This document shows, piece by piece, positions 6,471 to 7,516 of a stretch of DNA of 7,516 nucleotides; positions within the stretch are counted from its first letter, which is position 1, and each line of letters starts with the position of its first letter. Under the pieces are notes generated by a model. It was given only the letters and a program-made list of their open reading frames with translations, ran no database searches and was not told where the DNA came from. Source of the stretch: Bacteroidota bacterium. Lineage in GTDB: Bacteria > Bacteroidota > Bacteroidia > Flavobacteriales_F > PHOS-HE28. The position numbers and the translations under genes were made by a program. The DNA is taken from positions 1-7,516 of the forward strand of contig JAEZAU010000092.1 of NCBI GenBank assembly GCA_023430325.1. Direction: 5' to 3'.

Positions 6471-6517
6471 CAGGCGAAGACACGCCCTGCCGTAGATCCG
6501 CCCACTTGAAAATGACC

Positions 6518-7462
6518 TTAGTTAACAGGCACACAGACCAGCGTATCGAGGAAAACGCCGTAGCCCACCCAGATGCCGAGGCCGCCATCTATATTGCTCT
6601 TGATGTTGGCCGGTGTGCTGAAGACGTCGCCATCGGCGGCCACGTTGTTGGCGTATGAATCGAAGAAATCATATTCGGTCTTGCCGATGCTCATGAACTT
6701 GAAGGCCACCGTATCGTTCCGTTTGAAAAAGCCGCCTTCGGGATCATCATCGGGCCCGAAAGGTTCACGGCCGCGGAAGAAGTTCACGGGCAAATTCTGG
6801 ATGCCATTGATGTACCGATCTTCGAACACGCCGAACAACGGCGGAACAAAACGACTGTCGCGCCCGAGGCGCTTGGCGCTCCACCGGTAGGCGTTGCCCA
6901 TGGTATCTGGATCGCTGAGGTTGGTCCAGAGGTAACCGAGCGAATCATCGCCGGGTTCCTGCAAGGCCAGCTGGAACCAGAGCGTATCCAATTGTACGGG
7001 GTTTGGAATAGTGGTGGTACTGGTGAGCGTCTTTCCATCGGCGACCACTGTGAGCCTGTAGCTGCGGCCGTTCTCACCGAGCAGGGAACCATCCAATAGG
7101 GTCCACACGCAGATGTTCGCAGCTGCAAGAAGCGCTGGATTGAACCCGGTCTGGGCGGCCACCGCTTCGATCTGCTCGGGTGGGATCATGGAACTGCAGA
7201 TCCGGGTGAGTTGATGTTCTGTAACGCCATCGAAGACACGCACATCGGCCTCGGAAATGAAACTTCCGGCGATGGACTCTATCGAAGTGGGATCGAAATA
7301 ATTCTGTGTGCGTGTAAGTATGACGAAAGGCGGAGCGCCGGTCTCAATGCTGGCCTCCACCACAACGCGTGGCTCCGTGCGCGGCAGATCCACGGTGATC
7401 TCTTTTTCACATGCCACCAAGAGCAGCACTGCGATCGGGAATATGTACTTGACCTTGTTCAT
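6518..7462 (-). CDS. DUF4249 family outer-membrane-associated lipoprotein
   Basis: This encodes 314 aa. Residues 1-18 are a lipoprotein signal with lipobox LVAC and lipidated Cys18, followed by EKEITVDLP. The next part is typical of DUF4249: RVVVEASIETGAPPFVILTR (32-51), an extracellular-type beta-rich region, and STTTIPNPVQLDTLWF, where the strand SLTSTTTIPNP-like block usually introduces the second half. No enzyme motif is visible. DUF4249 proteins are found in Bacteroidota next to TonB-dependent receptors and are thought to be accessory lipoproteins at the outer membrane, but their ligand is unknown. The ATG at 7462 overlaps the stop of the upstream barrel gene by one base (TGATG), so the two are translationally coupled. 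The stop is TAA at 6518-6520, and no clear intrinsic terminator follows. The length is normal for the family. Confidence 0.88.
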   Translation of the reverse strand: MNKVKYIFPIAVLLLVACEKEITVDLPRTEPRVVVEASIETGAPPFVILTRTQNYFDPTSIESIAGSFISEADVRVFDGVTEHQLTRICSSMIPPEQIEAVAAQTGFNPALLAAANICVWTLLDGSLLGENGRSYRLTVVADGKTLTSTTTIPNPVQLDTLWFQLALQEPGDDSLGYLWTNLSDPDTMGNAYRWSAKRLGRDSRFVPPLFGVFEDRYINGIQNLPVNFFRGREPFGPDDDPEGGFFKRNDTVAFKFMSIGKTEYDFFDSYANNVAADGDVFSTPANIKSNIDGGLGIWVGYGVFLDTLVCVPVN

Positions 7463-7516
7463 CAGAAACTGAAATTCCAGGTGACCGATGGAAGTATGGT
7501 GAAGAGCGAGACCTGC
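7462..7516 (-). CDS. C-terminal end of an outer-membrane barrel protein, probably a TonB-dependent receptor (partial)
   Basis: Only the last 17 codons are inside the window, reading QVSLFTILPSVTWNFSF and then TGA (7464-7462). Alternating hydrophobic and polar residues ending in a C-terminal phenylalanine are the signature of the last strand of an outer-membrane beta barrel, which the BAM complex recognises. Together with the downstream DUF4249 gene, which commonly follows a TonB-dependent receptor with a carboxypeptidase-like N-terminal domain, this makes a receptor the best guess. The stop shares one base with the DUF4249 start codon. The rest of the gene lies beyond the right edge. Confidence 0.7.
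   Translation of the reverse strand, partial: QVSLFTILPSVTWNFSF

Larger units (their letters stand above)
6096..6517. other. 422-bp non-coding stretch between trxB and the DUF4249 gene
   Basis: Both flanking genes run on the minus strand. Counting from trxB, this region holds the leader and promoter of trxB (6096-6153), a GC-rich dispersed-repeat-like block (6174-6283), about 130 bp in which I see nothing definite (6284-6415), the C-rich palindromic block (6416-6470), and a short tail with a weak bulged hairpin (6472-6492, GCAGG/CCTGC). Open frames crossing it are short, repeat-derived and without recognisable protein features. There is no tRNA or CRISPR repeat. Confidence 0.7.

Noticed and set aside
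6472..6492. Hairpin GCAGG/CCTGC as terminator of the DUF4249 gene
   Set aside because: The stem is short and bulged and no T-run follows on the minus strand.

Overview
The window looks like chromosomal DNA of a Bacteroidota bacterium, most likely a Flavobacteriales-like lineage with mid-range GC. The evidence is a secreted protein ending in a type IX secretion (Por) tail, a DUF4249 lipoprotein directly behind the last residues of an outer-membrane barrel (TonB-dependent-receptor-like), a TAnnTTTG promoter box before trxB, and scarce Shine-Dalgarno signals. GATC, and especially CGATCG, is strikingly over-represented throughout.

Layout. A rho-independent terminator (39-70) ends a minus-strand gene for a LamG-fold, T9SS-exported protein (114-1118). 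A 169-bp divergent spacer with a 16-bp palindrome separates it from a plus-strand pair: an ECF-type sigma factor (1288-1896) and, overlapping it by 4 bp, a single-pass membrane protein (1893-2753). That protein has an N-terminal cytoplasmic region like an anti-sigma domain and a C-terminal TPR-like region. Converging on it, with a 43-bp 3' overlap, is a minus-strand gene for a large TPR-CHAT protease with a signal peptide and a C-terminal membrane anchor (2711-5119). It lies 7 nt behind trxB (5127-6095), so the two are probably one transcription unit. A 422-bp non-coding stretch (6096-6517) holds the trxB promoter and two elements that look like dispersed intergenic repeats. The right end is a DUF4249 lipoprotein gene (6518-7462) whose start codon overlaps the stop of a truncated upstream barrel gene (7462-7516).

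How the genes may work together. The most interesting part is the centre. A sigma factor, its probable membrane anti-sigma partner and a membrane-anchored CHAT protease sit together, and the predicted topologies put the CHAT domain and the partner's TPR region both in the periplasm. By analogy with type III-E CRISPR, where the TPR-CHAT protease Csx29 cleaves Csx30, a protein linked to an ECF sigma factor, this could be a CRISPR-independent, CHAT-controlled ECF sigma pathway. This is inference from gene content and topology. The right-hand receptor/lipoprotein pair looks like an ordinary outer-membrane uptake unit.
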